Virus record (IMG/VR): IMGVR_UViG_3300011258_000874
Coordinates: 1 to 40,900 of that record
Origin: a virus
DNA length: 40,900 nucleotides
Direction: 5' to 3' (one strand)
In this document: positions 32,300 through 38,981 of the stretch, piece by piece
How the letters are laid out: each line of letters opens with the position of its first letter
How positions within the stretch are numbered: position 1 is the first letter of the stretch
Notes under the pieces: model-generated
The model's database searches: none
Told to the model about the DNA's origin: nothing
The model's input: only the letters and a program-made list of their open reading frames with translations
Translations under genes and position numbers: made by a program

Positions 32300-33282
32300 T
32301 ACTTTCCTTTCCAACACTTGTCAAAATAAATACAGGGCTTACCAAAGATCCAAGAACACGTATCTAAGTTCCTTGGAAATCTGTTCTCCCTGATATTCTC
32401 TATTGTAGCACGCATTGCTTCTGCTGTCAAGTTAATATTACGAGCGGGCATCCTATCTATCAGGACCTGTACGTAACTTGTTGGACTTACAGTGAATTCT
32501 AGTGTCTCTTTACAAGACGGGCACTTCTTTGTATTACCACCCTCTATTCTGACGTCACTGCAGTTCTTACATGTCTTAACCTTGTTCTTCTTCATTGTCT
32601 TATTTAGTACGATGAATCCTGCGTAATCATACTTCTCTATACCACAATACAAAGCCAACTGTGGTGACTTAAGAACTGCGTCACGGTCATATGAACTCTT
32701 GGAGGTTTTGATATCAAACAGAACACGGCGTCCATCCTTTAACGTGCAGGTAAAATCTAAGTAACCATGAACATCTCCCTGTTTACTAACCAGGTGTTTC
32801 TGAACGTCATGAACGGTGTCTATAGTCGGTAGAACCCACTTAATAAAGCCGTCTAACATTGCCTTACCTTTGGTATGTAACGATGTCCAAACAGCGAGCT
32901 GTAAAACATTAAGCTGTCCTTCTGACAAGCTATCCTGGTCCTTCATAAACGACTTAAGAGCAGAGGATATGTCCTTGCCTTTCCATCCCTTTTCCATTGC
33001 ACGAACTTTAATTAGATCTAAGTTAATTAAATCAACGTCTAGGTCATCAACGTAAAACATCATAGGATCGTGCATTACTTTGATACAAGCTCGAGCCAAT
33101 TCGGTGTATGGATCAGTTTCTTTGTTTAACAAGATATTGTTTATAACGTCATCCATTATTGACCCAAAAGCCAAAGCCGAAGTCATTGACCCCGGTCTGT
33201 CCTTATCTACGTAGTGGTACTCATACATCTTAGGACACTGCATATACTTTTTGTATCCGCTTATACTTAATGGTTTGTCCAT
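32299..33282 (-). CDS. Cas4/RecB-like PD-(D/E)XK nuclease with an inserted zinc ribbon
   Basis: The 327-residue protein has the RecB/Cas4 nuclease core: HGYLDFTC (Asp176), LFDIKTSK (Asp190, Lys192) and the QLALY motif (208-212). Cys16 near the N-terminus and Cys309, Cys317, Cys323 at the C-terminus match the arrangement of 4Fe-4S cysteines in Cas4 and AddB. Between core and C-terminus lies an added C-x2-C...C-x2-C zinc ribbon (Cys238, 241, 254, 257), which is not standard for Cas4. It probably resects DNA ends for ERF. The gene lies between a semiSWEET-like gene and a small helical protein in the same operon. No CRISPR array is present, so an adaptation role is unlikely. Confidence 0.85.
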   Translation of the reverse strand: MDKPLSISGYKKYMQCPKMYEYHYVDKDRPGSMTSALAFGSIMDDVINNILLNKETDPYTELARACIKVMHDPMMFYVDDLDVDLINLDLIKVRAMEKGWKGKDISSALKSFMKDQDSLSEGQLNVLQLAVWTSLHTKGKAMLDGFIKWVLPTIDTVHDVQKHLVSKQGDVHGYLDFTCTLKDGRRVLFDIKTSKSSYDRDAVLKSPQLALYCGIEKYDYAGFIVLNKTMKKNKVKTCKNCSDVRIEGGNTKKCPSCKETLEFTVSPTSYVQVLIDRMPARNINLTAEAMRATIENIRENRFPRNLDTCSWIFGKPCIYFDKCWKGK

Positions 33283-33540
33283 TTACAGTCTCCTAGGAAA
33301 ATATTTGTACTTAGCGATAATTGTTAGTATAGCAACATTAACTGCGTAGTTTACGAATAGGGGACTGTCGTGCGCAACGGTGTCATAACAAAAGATGAGC
33401 ATTAAGATCTCACCGAAGTACCATGACAATAGAAACAAATGACTGATTCCCTTAGCATGACCATCGATCATACACATAATCATCTGAGGGACAGCGCAGA
33501 CAGCAAGTAATAAGGCACCAATGTATCCTAAACTTTCCAA
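33283..33540 (-). CDS. SemiSWEET-like (PQ-loop) three-helix membrane protein
   Basis: The 85-residue protein is almost entirely hydrophobic, with three helices (about 5-22, 33-52, 60-77). It has the PQ-loop Pro18-Gln19 in CAVPQM after helix 1, Trp40 in helix 2 (LFLLSWYFGEILML), and Pro60 with Asn64/Asn68 in helix 3 (SPLFVNYAVNVAILTI). These are the hallmarks of bacterial semiSWEETs, three-helix half-transporters that dimerise to carry sugars or other solutes. The start is TTG 33540 behind AAGGGAG; no ATG is available. A possible role is altering membrane transport of the host. The resemblance is by pattern, and a structural holin- or Sie-like protein with a similar layout cannot be ruled out. 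Confidence 0.6.
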   Translation of the reverse strand: MESLGYIGALLLAVCAVPQMIMCMIDGHAKGISHLFLLSWYFGEILMLIFCYDTVAHDSPLFVNYAVNVAILTIIAKYKYFPRRL

Positions 33541-33704
33541 TTGATCTCCCTTTTGTATTGCTCGCGGCGGGCTAACTTTTGTTCCATACGAACTCTAAGT
33601 ATTTCTTTTATCATGTATTGTTTATCACGACGTAACCTCTCGGTATAGTAGACGAGGTATACGTACATGTATAATGTATTAATAAGTTGTTTTACGGCGG
33701 TCAT
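33528..33704 (-). CDS. Small basic protein (58 aa)
   Basis: ATG 33704 follows AGTTAGGAAAAG and the frame ends 13 bases into the semiSWEET-like gene, filling a 170-base gap. The product has a hydrophobic aromatic start (TLYMYVYLVYYTERL), then a Lys/Arg-rich helix. It could be a membrane-tethered peptide. No family was recognised. Confidence 0.6.
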   Translation of the reverse strand: MTAVKQLINTLYMYVYLVYYTERLRRDKQYMIKEILRVRMEQKLARREQYKREINWKV

Positions 33705-33710
33705 CTTTTC

Positions 33711-34259
33711 CTAACTCCTCAGTTTCGTGTGTTCATAAACTCTCGTTATGTTGTCGATAAATTGTTTAACAGTAAGTGTAGATTTAGCAAAGTTACAGAA
33801 TTTACAACAAGGTACTGTATTTAATTTACTATATCCAAGGGAAGAATCAATTCTGTCAACACCCTGTCTATATTTCGTTTCCGATTTACTATATTTATTT
33901 TTATAAACTTCTATTAATTCAGGATGCTTACCACAGTAATGACAATCCATTCCGCATATTTTTTCGTAGTCGGATACTGATAAAGACACTGGTATTTTTC
34001 TTTTTCGAGCCCGTCCTAAAATATATAAATTAAAGAGTCTTTCATATACAGAAAATCTCCGCTGGGATTGTTTTCTTGATGCATACCCACATGATTTACA
34101 TTGTGTTACTGAGTTTGTACGAAGCTTCGTACCTGAAACAATTCGTTCTTTGCCACAATCACAGACACATAACCACATTTTTCTTACAGTATTTTTCCAT
34201 CTATAAGGCTCACTTTGTTTTAATATAGTAAGCTTATTTATTTTTGTACCTATTGTCAT
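33711..34259 (-). CDS. Free-standing HNH endonuclease with N-terminal zinc finger
   Basis: The 182-residue protein has N-terminal cysteines WLCVCDCGKERIVSG (Cys31, 33, 35) and QCKSCG (Cys54, 57). Its C-terminal HNH-type fold has CHYCG (Cys106, Cys109), the GVDRIDSSLGYSKLNTVPCC segment (Asp135, Asn147) and CNFAKS (Cys155). The usual first His is replaced by Arg in VDRID, which is also seen in some phage HNH proteins. It is the local peak of A+T content (runs of ATATTT and TTTATAA), unlike its neighbours. It overlaps the preceding gene by 26 bases. Together these suggest a mobile homing-type endonuclease that arrived separately; its target is not known. Confidence 0.83.
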   Translation of the reverse strand: MTIGTKINKLTILKQSEPYRWKNTVRKMWLCVCDCGKERIVSGTKLRTNSVTQCKSCGYASRKQSQRRFSVYERLFNLYILGRARKRKIPVSLSVSDYEKICGMDCHYCGKHPELIEVYKNKYSKSETKYRQGVDRIDSSLGYSKLNTVPCCKFCNFAKSTLTVKQFIDNITRVYEHTKLRS

Positions 34260-34734
34260 TACCTATTTCCTTTGTATAGTATTCAATCAATATCATGATG
34301 TTCGCACCAGCATGAAACAAGTGATTTAGTTTACTATCAGTAGCATGGTCTTCACCATCATTGAATGCACTAAGATGTCTGTCTGTTGCCGAAATTATTC
34401 GTGACCAATCCATGCCCTTTAAATAGTTATACCGACCATATTTTTTCTCACCATCCATCAAAGCCATGGAAATCCCTTCTTTAGCTGATCTTGGTAATAA
34501 AGAAAGGTCAGGTTTCGTGTCATCGGATTTTTTTGCTATGTGTAACTCTGTTGTATCTTCAATTCTTTTTTCACCCATAAGTCGTAACTCCTTGCGTCCG
34601 GATAATAGTTCAGGTCCCATATCTACTTCAACTAGGTAAGGATAACAATCAACTGGATTTATTTCTTTTATTGTTCCACCACGTTGTTTATCTCTACCAA
34701 CGGTAATCCATACTCGATCACCAACATTAAACAT
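34234..34734 (-). CDS. DUF5664/dNTP-diphosphohydrolase-like protein with N-terminal SH3/KOW-like domain
   Basis: The 166-residue protein has two parts. Residues about 1-45 (NVGDRVWITVGRDKQRGGTIKEINP) look like a KOW/SH3-type barrel. Residues about 70-155 (KPDLSLLPRSAKEGISMAL, YGRYNYLKGMDW, TDRHLSAFNDGEDH, HLFHAGANIMILIEYY) match the DUF5664 / dATP-dGTP diphosphohydrolase N-terminal family in conserved HxxxF, D and H positions. This family shapes nucleotide pools in some phages. No PurZ-like adenylosuccinate synthetase is present, so there is no support for 2-aminoadenine DNA. The fusion with a barrel domain is unusual. GAGGAAAC precedes ATG 34734. Confidence 0.7.
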   Translation of the reverse strand: MFNVGDRVWITVGRDKQRGGTIKEINPVDCYPYLVEVDMGPELLSGRKELRLMGEKRIEDTTELHIAKKSDDTKPDLSLLPRSAKEGISMALMDGEKKYGRYNYLKGMDWSRIISATDRHLSAFNDGEDHATDSKLNHLFHAGANIMILIEYYTKEIGNDNRYKNK

Positions 34735-34960
34735 CTGTTTCCTCTTTAGGAGGATTTTGTTTCTCTACCTGTGCTTTAAGCTTTTTTAACATAAAGTCCT
34801 TAGCCTGTACAGCAGTTAACGGATGTCTACGAAGGTAGTGTCTACCGTTATCTTGTTCGACAGTCATAACGCCCTGCGTCATTAGTTTTTTCCACTGGTA
34901 TTTTTTACCATACAAGGAAGTTGATAGCGCTTCCATGATTTTATTATCTTCTCTCTTCAT
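34727..34960 (-). CDS. Hypothetical protein (77 aa)
   Basis: The ATG overlaps the exonuclease stop as ATGA, behind AAGGAG. The product is basic, helical and hydrophilic, starts MKREDNKIMEALS and ends in an acidic tail. No family was recognised. Confidence 0.65.
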   Translation of the reverse strand: MKREDNKIMEALSTSLYGKKYQWKKLMTQGVMTVEQDNGRHYLRRHPLTAVQAKDFMLKKLKAQVEKQNPPKEETDV

Positions 34961-35481
34961 ACATTCTCCTTAATTGCTTTGAAACATTTAACACAGTACT
35001 TAACTTGGTGTAAACAGTCAGCTAAAGCGTCATGATGAGTTCCTTCTCGTTTTATGTTCTTGATATAAACACCACTCATGTCAACTAACGTACGAATGTC
35101 TCTTGCTTTCCTAAACGGTAATTGTCTCATGTTTAATCTGCGGCATGTCTCGTTAAGCATAACAAAGTCATAGGTTGCGTGGCTCCATATAGCTTTCGCC
35201 GGTCTAACAAAGTCTACAAACATAGCAATTGATGTCGCGAGCTTTAGTTTATCACCATTAAGTATAGACTCTCTTGCTTCCTGTGACTGACTTAACCACC
35301 AAATAACAGTGTCAGCATCTAATTCTGCACCATGTTTCTGTGCGTCAACAGGATCAATATTAACTTTAAACGTTTTGCCGATTTCACCAGTACGTCTATC
35401 AAAGTAACACGCCCCGATCTGACATATCAAACCGTTCTTGCCGTTACCAAGGGCCTCTATGTCAACCATTACATCGTTCAT
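34957..35481 (-). CDS. DEDDh-type 3'-5' exonuclease (DexA-like)
   Basis: The 174-residue protein belongs to the phage-type DnaQ-fold exonucleases. It has Asp7 and Glu9 in MVDIEALG, Asp105 in SHATYDFVML, and the H-x4-D pair His150/Asp155 in HHDALADC. It would degrade 3' ends of DNA or RNA, perhaps host DNA, or proofread. ATG 35481 overlaps the upstream gene by four bases (ATGA). With the DEDDy gene next to it and the PolB exonuclease domain, the phage encodes three separate DnaQ-fold activities. Confidence 0.88.
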   Translation of the reverse strand: MNDVMVDIEALGNGKNGLICQIGACYFDRRTGEIGKTFKVNIDPVDAQKHGAELDADTVIWWLSQSQEARESILNGDKLKLATSIAMFVDFVRPAKAIWSHATYDFVMLNETCRRLNMRQLPFRKARDIRTLVDMSGVYIKNIKREGTHHDALADCLHQVKYCVKCFKAIKENV

Positions 35482-36257
35482 AACTTCTTACCTTGAGTTG
35501 ACGAACCACAATCCTTACATCTGTACCTACGGAACTTGCCGCTCTTAGTTGTACGAAGGCCTTTACTCTCAACCTTACTAGAACCACAGTTCTGACAGTT
35601 AGGACGATCTTTATCTACCTTTTTACCCATGATCTTATCTATAGTAGGATGGTTCTTGATGTATGGTAATAACTTGAAGTATAGTGATGCTCCAGCTCTG
35701 ATATCGCCTTTATTATAGTCAACTAACTGCTTCAATGCCTTAGGACATCCGTTATCAGCTGCATGCATGACACCCTTCGGTAAGTCAATCTTCATTGGTA
35801 CTTCAAACTCTTTAGCGAGGTAGTACAGAGAGTTACTCGTGGACCTAGCATACTTCTTCGCAGACTTTAACGTGTCAACAGTCGGCGGTAAATCTAACGC
35901 AGGTAGTCCATATTTGATGAACTTATAATTAATCTTCTTTAAATCAAACGAATCAGAGTTATGTCCCACAATGAGATCAGCTTGCGAAATAACCTCATGC
36001 AGTTTCTTGACTAACAATCTATCGTCTCTAAAGTCTTTCTTGTACGTCTTGAAGTCGTTAACAGCAACGGTCTGGATCTTCTGAATCTTCTGTGTCTTGT
36101 TGTTTAACCAACCCCACGCGGCACAGGTGATGTACCAGTCGTGTTTGATATCCTTTGGACTAATTCTGTTATTATCATACAACGAGTACGTTTGGAACTC
36201 AATCACCATACGGCTGTTCTCTATATCTATGTATAGAATCTTTGGTTCATTACTCAT
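35478..36257 (-). CDS. DEDDy-type exonuclease (RNase_H_2-like) with C-terminal zinc ribbon
   Basis: The start is ATG 36257 (MSNEPKILYIDIENS) behind AAGGGA, 24 bases inside the longest open frame. The 259-residue protein has Asp11/Glu13 in YIDIEN, Asp105 in GHNSDSFDL and Tyr181-x3-Asp185 in VDYNKGD, the DEDDy set. A C-terminal zinc ribbon follows (Cys221, 224, 247, 250; CQNCG and CKDCG), like the nucleic-acid-binding ribbons of transposase InsA. A nuclease tethered to RNA or DNA by the ribbon is a fair inference. It is coupled to the adjacent exonuclease gene. Confidence 0.85.
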   Translation of the reverse strand: MSNEPKILYIDIENSRMVIEFQTYSLYDNNRISPKDIKHDWYITCAAWGWLNNKTQKIQKIQTVAVNDFKTYKKDFRDDRLLVKKLHEVISQADLIVGHNSDSFDLKKINYKFIKYGLPALDLPPTVDTLKSAKKYARSTSNSLYYLAKEFEVPMKIDLPKGVMHAADNGCPKALKQLVDYNKGDIRAGASLYFKLLPYIKNHPTIDKIMGKKVDKDRPNCQNCGSSKVESKGLRTTKSGKFRRYRCKDCGSSTQGKKL

Positions 36258-36480
36258 TTGTTTTCCCTTCAATAAATGCATCTGTTTGTTCTGTCAATTC
36301 ATCGCATAATTCTTGGTTCATCTGTTCGTTTAGCTGATTTAAGACTTCTAAGGCGGTTTGGGGACATATATTTGCCAATGCGGAATATGTATCTGCGATA
36401 GAATTACACAGCTGTGTTTTAGCGATATCTTGCTTTTTTAGCAACACCATACATATACGTTTTGTTCTGTCTTCGCTCAT
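36250..36480 (-). CDS. Acidic helical protein (76 aa)
   Basis: ATG 36480 overlaps the upstream tiny membrane gene by ATGA, behind TTGGAGG. The product is helical and acidic in the second half (NQLNEQMNQELCDELTEQTD), with several Cys. No family was recognised. Confidence 0.65.
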   Translation of the reverse strand: MSEDRTKRICMVLLKKQDIAKTQLCNSIADTYSALANICPQTALEVLNQLNEQMNQELCDELTEQTDAFIEGKTNE

Positions 36481-36617
36481 TTTTCCTCCAAGGGAATAGT
36501 TAACAATATCATAAGTGTTACACAGTTTATTATAACACCTAATTGGTTTCGATACAAGAGATTTATCACCATGAGACTAATATTTATGAAGTAAGCGAGT
36601 TTCATTAAGTTAATCAT
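36477..36617 (-). CDS. Tiny membrane protein (46 aa)
   Basis: ATG 36617 overlaps the preceding TGA as ATGA and the stop overlaps the next ATG, as in a compact operon. The product has two hydrophobic stretches (LAYFINISLMVINLL and IINCVTLMILLTI) joined by RNQ, a probable helical hairpin. No family was recognised. Confidence 0.65.
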   Translation of the reverse strand: MINLMKLAYFINISLMVINLLYRNQLGVIINCVTLMILLTIPLEEK

Positions 36618-36739
36618 TTTTTGTCCTTATAATGTATTTCTGAAAGTATAAGCCACATCATAAGCAGTATCGCTGGTGTTTCGTTGCCTGTTGTAGATAG
36701 ATATAAACATGTTGCATATCCAATAAAATTAACTAACAT
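36614..36739 (-). CDS. Tiny membrane protein (41 aa)
   Basis: ATG 36739 follows GAGGAAAC, lies within the last codons of the upstream gene and ends four bases into the next. The hydrophobic segments VNFIGYATCLYL and AILLMMWLILS with a charged end (HYKDKK) suggest one or two membrane helices. No family was recognised. Confidence 0.65.
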   Translation of the reverse strand: MLVNFIGYATCLYLSTTGNETPAILLMMWLILSEIHYKDKK

Positions 36740-37364
36740 TTGTTTCCTCACATGTATTACACTTAGTCTTTAGTTTATCTTTTGTTCTTTTATCAGAGCT
36801 ATACTCATTCTTAAGTCTTGATTTGTTACACTCTGTACATCTTTTCTTTTGGTTTTTCATATCTAAACGTATCATTCTAATAAACTTTTTAACACGGAAG
36901 TAGTTACGTAGTAGGTTCTTTGCTGTGTCAATGTCATAATCCAGGGCTAATTCCTCACAACTCTGTTTTAACATTTCTATTGCTGCATCCTCGTACGTTG
37001 ATGTGTTAAGTTTGTCCTCCCATGGCTCGGCTTCTTCTTTATAGTCTGCTTCTGATACATGAAACAGTGTTGCTATCTTACCTGACTTCTTTATAATGTT
37101 TAGTACGTCGCGGTTAGTATTGTTGTTATTACGTGTTGCCCATTGCTTTTGTTTCTTAGTCTTAAGTATATTGTTCTTGTTGTTCTTACGATCAAAGTTG
37201 TTTGCGTATGCCTCGTGCATAAATCTCTTCATGTAGGCGTATTCGCTCATTGTAGATCCATCGGGTAGCTTCACTAGCTTAGTCTTAGACAGCTTGTGCC
37301 AATAGTCTATGTCATCAAATTCTTGTCGTACACCTAAAGGTATGTTCTCTTTTTTGCTACTCAT
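36729..37364 (-). CDS. Helical protein with C-terminal zinc ribbon (211 aa)
   Basis: ATG 37364 overlaps the ClpP-like stop by one base. The N-terminal and middle parts are helical and charged, including a Lys/Asn-rich stretch (RKNNKNNILKTKKQKQ). The C-terminus has C-x2-C...C-x2-C (CTECNKS ... CNTCEET), a pattern found after many phage nucleases and DNA-binding proteins. No catalytic motif is visible. A DNA-related role is a guess. Confidence 0.7.
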   Translation of the reverse strand: MSSKKENIPLGVRQEFDDIDYWHKLSKTKLVKLPDGSTMSEYAYMKRFMHEAYANNFDRKNNKNNILKTKKQKQWATRNNNNTNRDVLNIIKKSGKIATLFHVSEADYKEEAEPWEDKLNTSTYEDAAIEMLKQSCEELALDYDIDTAKNLLRNYFRVKKFIRMIRLDMKNQKKRCTECNKSRLKNEYSSDKRTKDKLKTKCNTCEETNVS

Positions 37365-37939
37365 TAGAACAACTCATCTATGATGTTAAGCTCTAAGCAC
37401 TTCTCTGCTGTGATGTAGAAATCCTTACCCACACCTTTGGTCATCCAATAATCTACTGATACACCTGTTAACTCAAACATAAGCTCGGACCACTTTACAG
37501 ATAAGCTCTGTGACTGTTTTACTTCGTGTTGAATATCGCTATGACGACCCTCAACTGAGTAACTCGATTCGTGGTGCATGAACTCTGCTAAAGTTGACAT
37601 GTATCTTTTATCTCCTGCAGCTAATATCGCCGTAGAAGCACTCATTATCTTACCATAACCCTTCGTTATCAACTGACACTTGGACTCTCGCATACGTCCT
37701 ATAATTCCAAGCGCGGCATAAACATCGCCACCATAGCTGTTGATCTTAATGGTTATAGCTTTACGTCCGTCGGACTCAAGGGCTGTCATCGCCGTATCAA
37801 ACCAATCGAACGTATGCTCTTCAATGTCCTCAGTCAACCGTATGATACGATTCTGGAGGTCAATGCCTTTGTTGAACGCGTACTCTAGGTTAAGAGCGAG
37901 TTCGTCCAGGGCAACTTTCTTTTGTACGGCAGTAGACAT
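37364..37939 (-). CDS. Cytoplasmic ClpP-like serine protease
   Basis: The 191-residue protein keeps the ClpP signature: KINSYGGDVYAALGIIGRM (66-83), KGYGKIMSASTAILAAGD with likely nucleophile Ser100 (Ser102 is an alternative), AEFMHHESS (His122 or His123), and Asp173 in GKDFYITAEKCLELNIIDEL. There is no signal peptide. In many phages such proteins are prohead proteases placed between portal and capsid genes; here the gene lies in the early leftward operon and none is found in the head block. It may process host proteins or act as a displaced maturation protease. It is only distantly alike in sequence to the exported ClpP-like protein at 4182. Confidence 0.85.
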   Translation of the reverse strand: MSTAVQKKVALDELALNLEYAFNKGIDLQNRIIRLTEDIEEHTFDWFDTAMTALESDGRKAITIKINSYGGDVYAALGIIGRMRESKCQLITKGYGKIMSASTAILAAGDKRYMSTLAEFMHHESSYSVEGRHSDIQHEVKQSQSLSVKWSELMFELTGVSVDYWMTKGVGKDFYITAEKCLELNIIDELF

Positions 37940-37948
37940 GATTATCCC

Positions 37949-38227
37949 TTACAGTTCTTCAGTTTTAGTTTTCGGCTTAGCTAAACGACATGAGTACTTA
38001 GTCTCACGATTAAACTTCTCGTCAAGCTCACGGATACGTCCTAGACGCTCTGTTGCTTCTTCTTGGCTGATTACGTTATGTTCAACTTTCTTTTCAAAGC
38101 TCTCTTCGATGTCATTAAGATAGAATGTAGATCCTTTCTTAAGTACGATATCCTGAGTTACATAACCCTGAAAACGTTTTACATTACCTGCATCATCTTT
38201 AATCTTTAGAATTCTTCCGAAATCCAT
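37949..38227 (-). CDS. Hypothetical protein (92 aa)
   Basis: ATG 38227 follows GAGGAGAC. The first half is beta-like (ILKIKDDAGNVKRFQGYV, DIVLKKGSTFYLND); the second half is a charged helix with a Lys-rich end. No family was recognised. It is the gene just upstream of the ClpP-like protease. Confidence 0.7.
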   Translation of the reverse strand: MDFGRILKIKDDAGNVKRFQGYVTQDIVLKKGSTFYLNDIEESFEKKVEHNVISQEEATERLGRIRELDEKFNRETKYSCRLAKPKTKTEEL

Positions 38228-38240
38228 ATTGTCTCCTCGT

Positions 38241-38513
38241 TTAGTGTGTTAATTTACTTTCATGTGATTCATCAGTACCATACCTCTTCCCAAAGGCGTG
38301 ACCCAATATAAAGCTGTGTAGATTGCGTAGGCTTATACCCGGTGTAAAATCAACCATGTTGGAATATGCTTCCAGTAAGTCCGTGTCAAAGCTAGCATCC
38401 TCGAACGCGGCCCAGAATACAAGCTGGGCTTCTGTCATTTGATCGGGTGTAACTTTGCTGTACACAACTTCTTTTAGTTCTTTACACAATGCATCTATCT
38501 CTGCTTTAGTCAT
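38241..38513 (-). CDS. Hypothetical acidic protein, probably leaderless start (90 aa)
   Basis: The first in-frame ATG lies at 38528, but it falls inside the spacer of a strong minus-strand promoter (38519-38547). Transcription should start near 38513, exactly at the second ATG (MTKAEIDALCKEL). No ribosome binding site precedes either ATG. The product is helical and acidic with Phe/Leu-rich segments (QLVFWAAFEDASFDTDLLEAY). No family was recognised. Confidence 0.7.
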   Translation of the reverse strand: MTKAEIDALCKELKEVVYSKVTPDQMTEAQLVFWAAFEDASFDTDLLEAYSNMVDFTPGISLRNLHSFILGHAFGKRYGTDESHESKLTH

Positions 38514-38518
38514 GGGAT

Positions 38519-38547
38519 ATAGTACCATAACATGTTAACTATGTCAA
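38519..38547 (-). promoter_or_regulatory. Strong sigma70-type promoter, leftward
   Basis: On the minus strand TTGACA (38547-38542) is a perfect -35 box, the spacer is exactly 17 bases, and TACTAT (38524-38519) matches the -10 consensus at four or five positions. It lies in the short gap before the gene at 38241 and should drive the leftward early/replication operon. Confidence 0.8.
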
Positions 38548-38550
38548 GCA

Positions 38551-38784
38551 TTATCTTAAAATACTTTTGATTTCCTGTTTCTTGTGGTATTCCATGGTGT
38601 TATACAAGTTATCAATGTATTGTCTAGCGTATGTATCAGGCATCTTCTCGTATCCAGGTGGAATAGATATGTACAGTTCACCATTGCGTGCTGTGATACC
38701 GGCCTCTCTACGGACTCCTGCTTTGTTAAATAGCTTAATAAAGTTCTTTTCCCATATTGTGTACTCAATCTGTCTATATATCAT
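38551..38784 (-). CDS. Hypothetical protein (77 aa)
   Basis: ATG 38784 shares one base with the upstream TAA and is preceded by GGAGG. The product is basic at the N-terminus and mixed alpha/beta, containing ARNGELYISIPPGYEKMPD. No family was recognised. Confidence 0.65.
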   Translation of the reverse strand: MIYRQIEYTIWEKNFIKLFNKAGVRREAGITARNGELYISIPPGYEKMPDTYARQYIDNLYNTMEYHKKQEIKSILR

Positions 38785-38924
38785 TAGTTCTTACCTCCGT
38801 AAAATACGATTACTTCAAGTCCCATTTTGGTATACACTTCAACCATGCGATTAGCTCTAAATTCGTTACAAACAACTCCGTAATCTCTACCTGGTTCAAT
38901 GTTTCTTACAATTACTGTTACCAT
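38784..38924 (-). CDS. Small hypothetical protein (46 aa)
   Basis: ATG 38924 lies just after a CTAAGGAG ribosome binding site that is the end of the repeated leader A (38931-38977). The 46-residue product begins MVTVIVRNIEPGRDYG, has aromatic strands and ends GGKN; the stop overlaps the next ATG. No family was recognised. Confidence 0.7.
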   Translation of the reverse strand: MVTVIVRNIEPGRDYGVVCNEFRANRMVEVYTKMGLEVIVFYGGKN

Positions 38925-38930
38925 GTTTAT

Positions 38931-38977
38931 CTCCTTAGTTATATATACCTATCGGCGGTATTTCGAATAACTTTAGT
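38931..38977 (-). repeat. Leader repeat, copy A
   Basis: A 47-base element ending in the Shine-Dalgarno CTAAGGAG. Against copy B (39409-39455) the first 11 bases and last 28 bases are identical; the eight bases between differ at seven positions. It lies between the end of one gene and the start of the next, so it is most likely a regulated 5' leader or translational operator. Confidence 0.7.
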
Positions 38978-38981
38978 ACTT

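Noticed and set aside
32299-33282. Cas4-like gene as a sign of a phage CRISPR system
   Set aside because: No repeat-spacer array and no cas1, cas2 or effector gene is present; the ERF partner suggests recombination instead.
38931-38977. Reading the leader repeat as a promoter with TATATA as -10 box
   Set aside because: Transcription would then start within the Shine-Dalgarno and remove it from the mRNA, while the Shine-Dalgarno is part of the conserved block.
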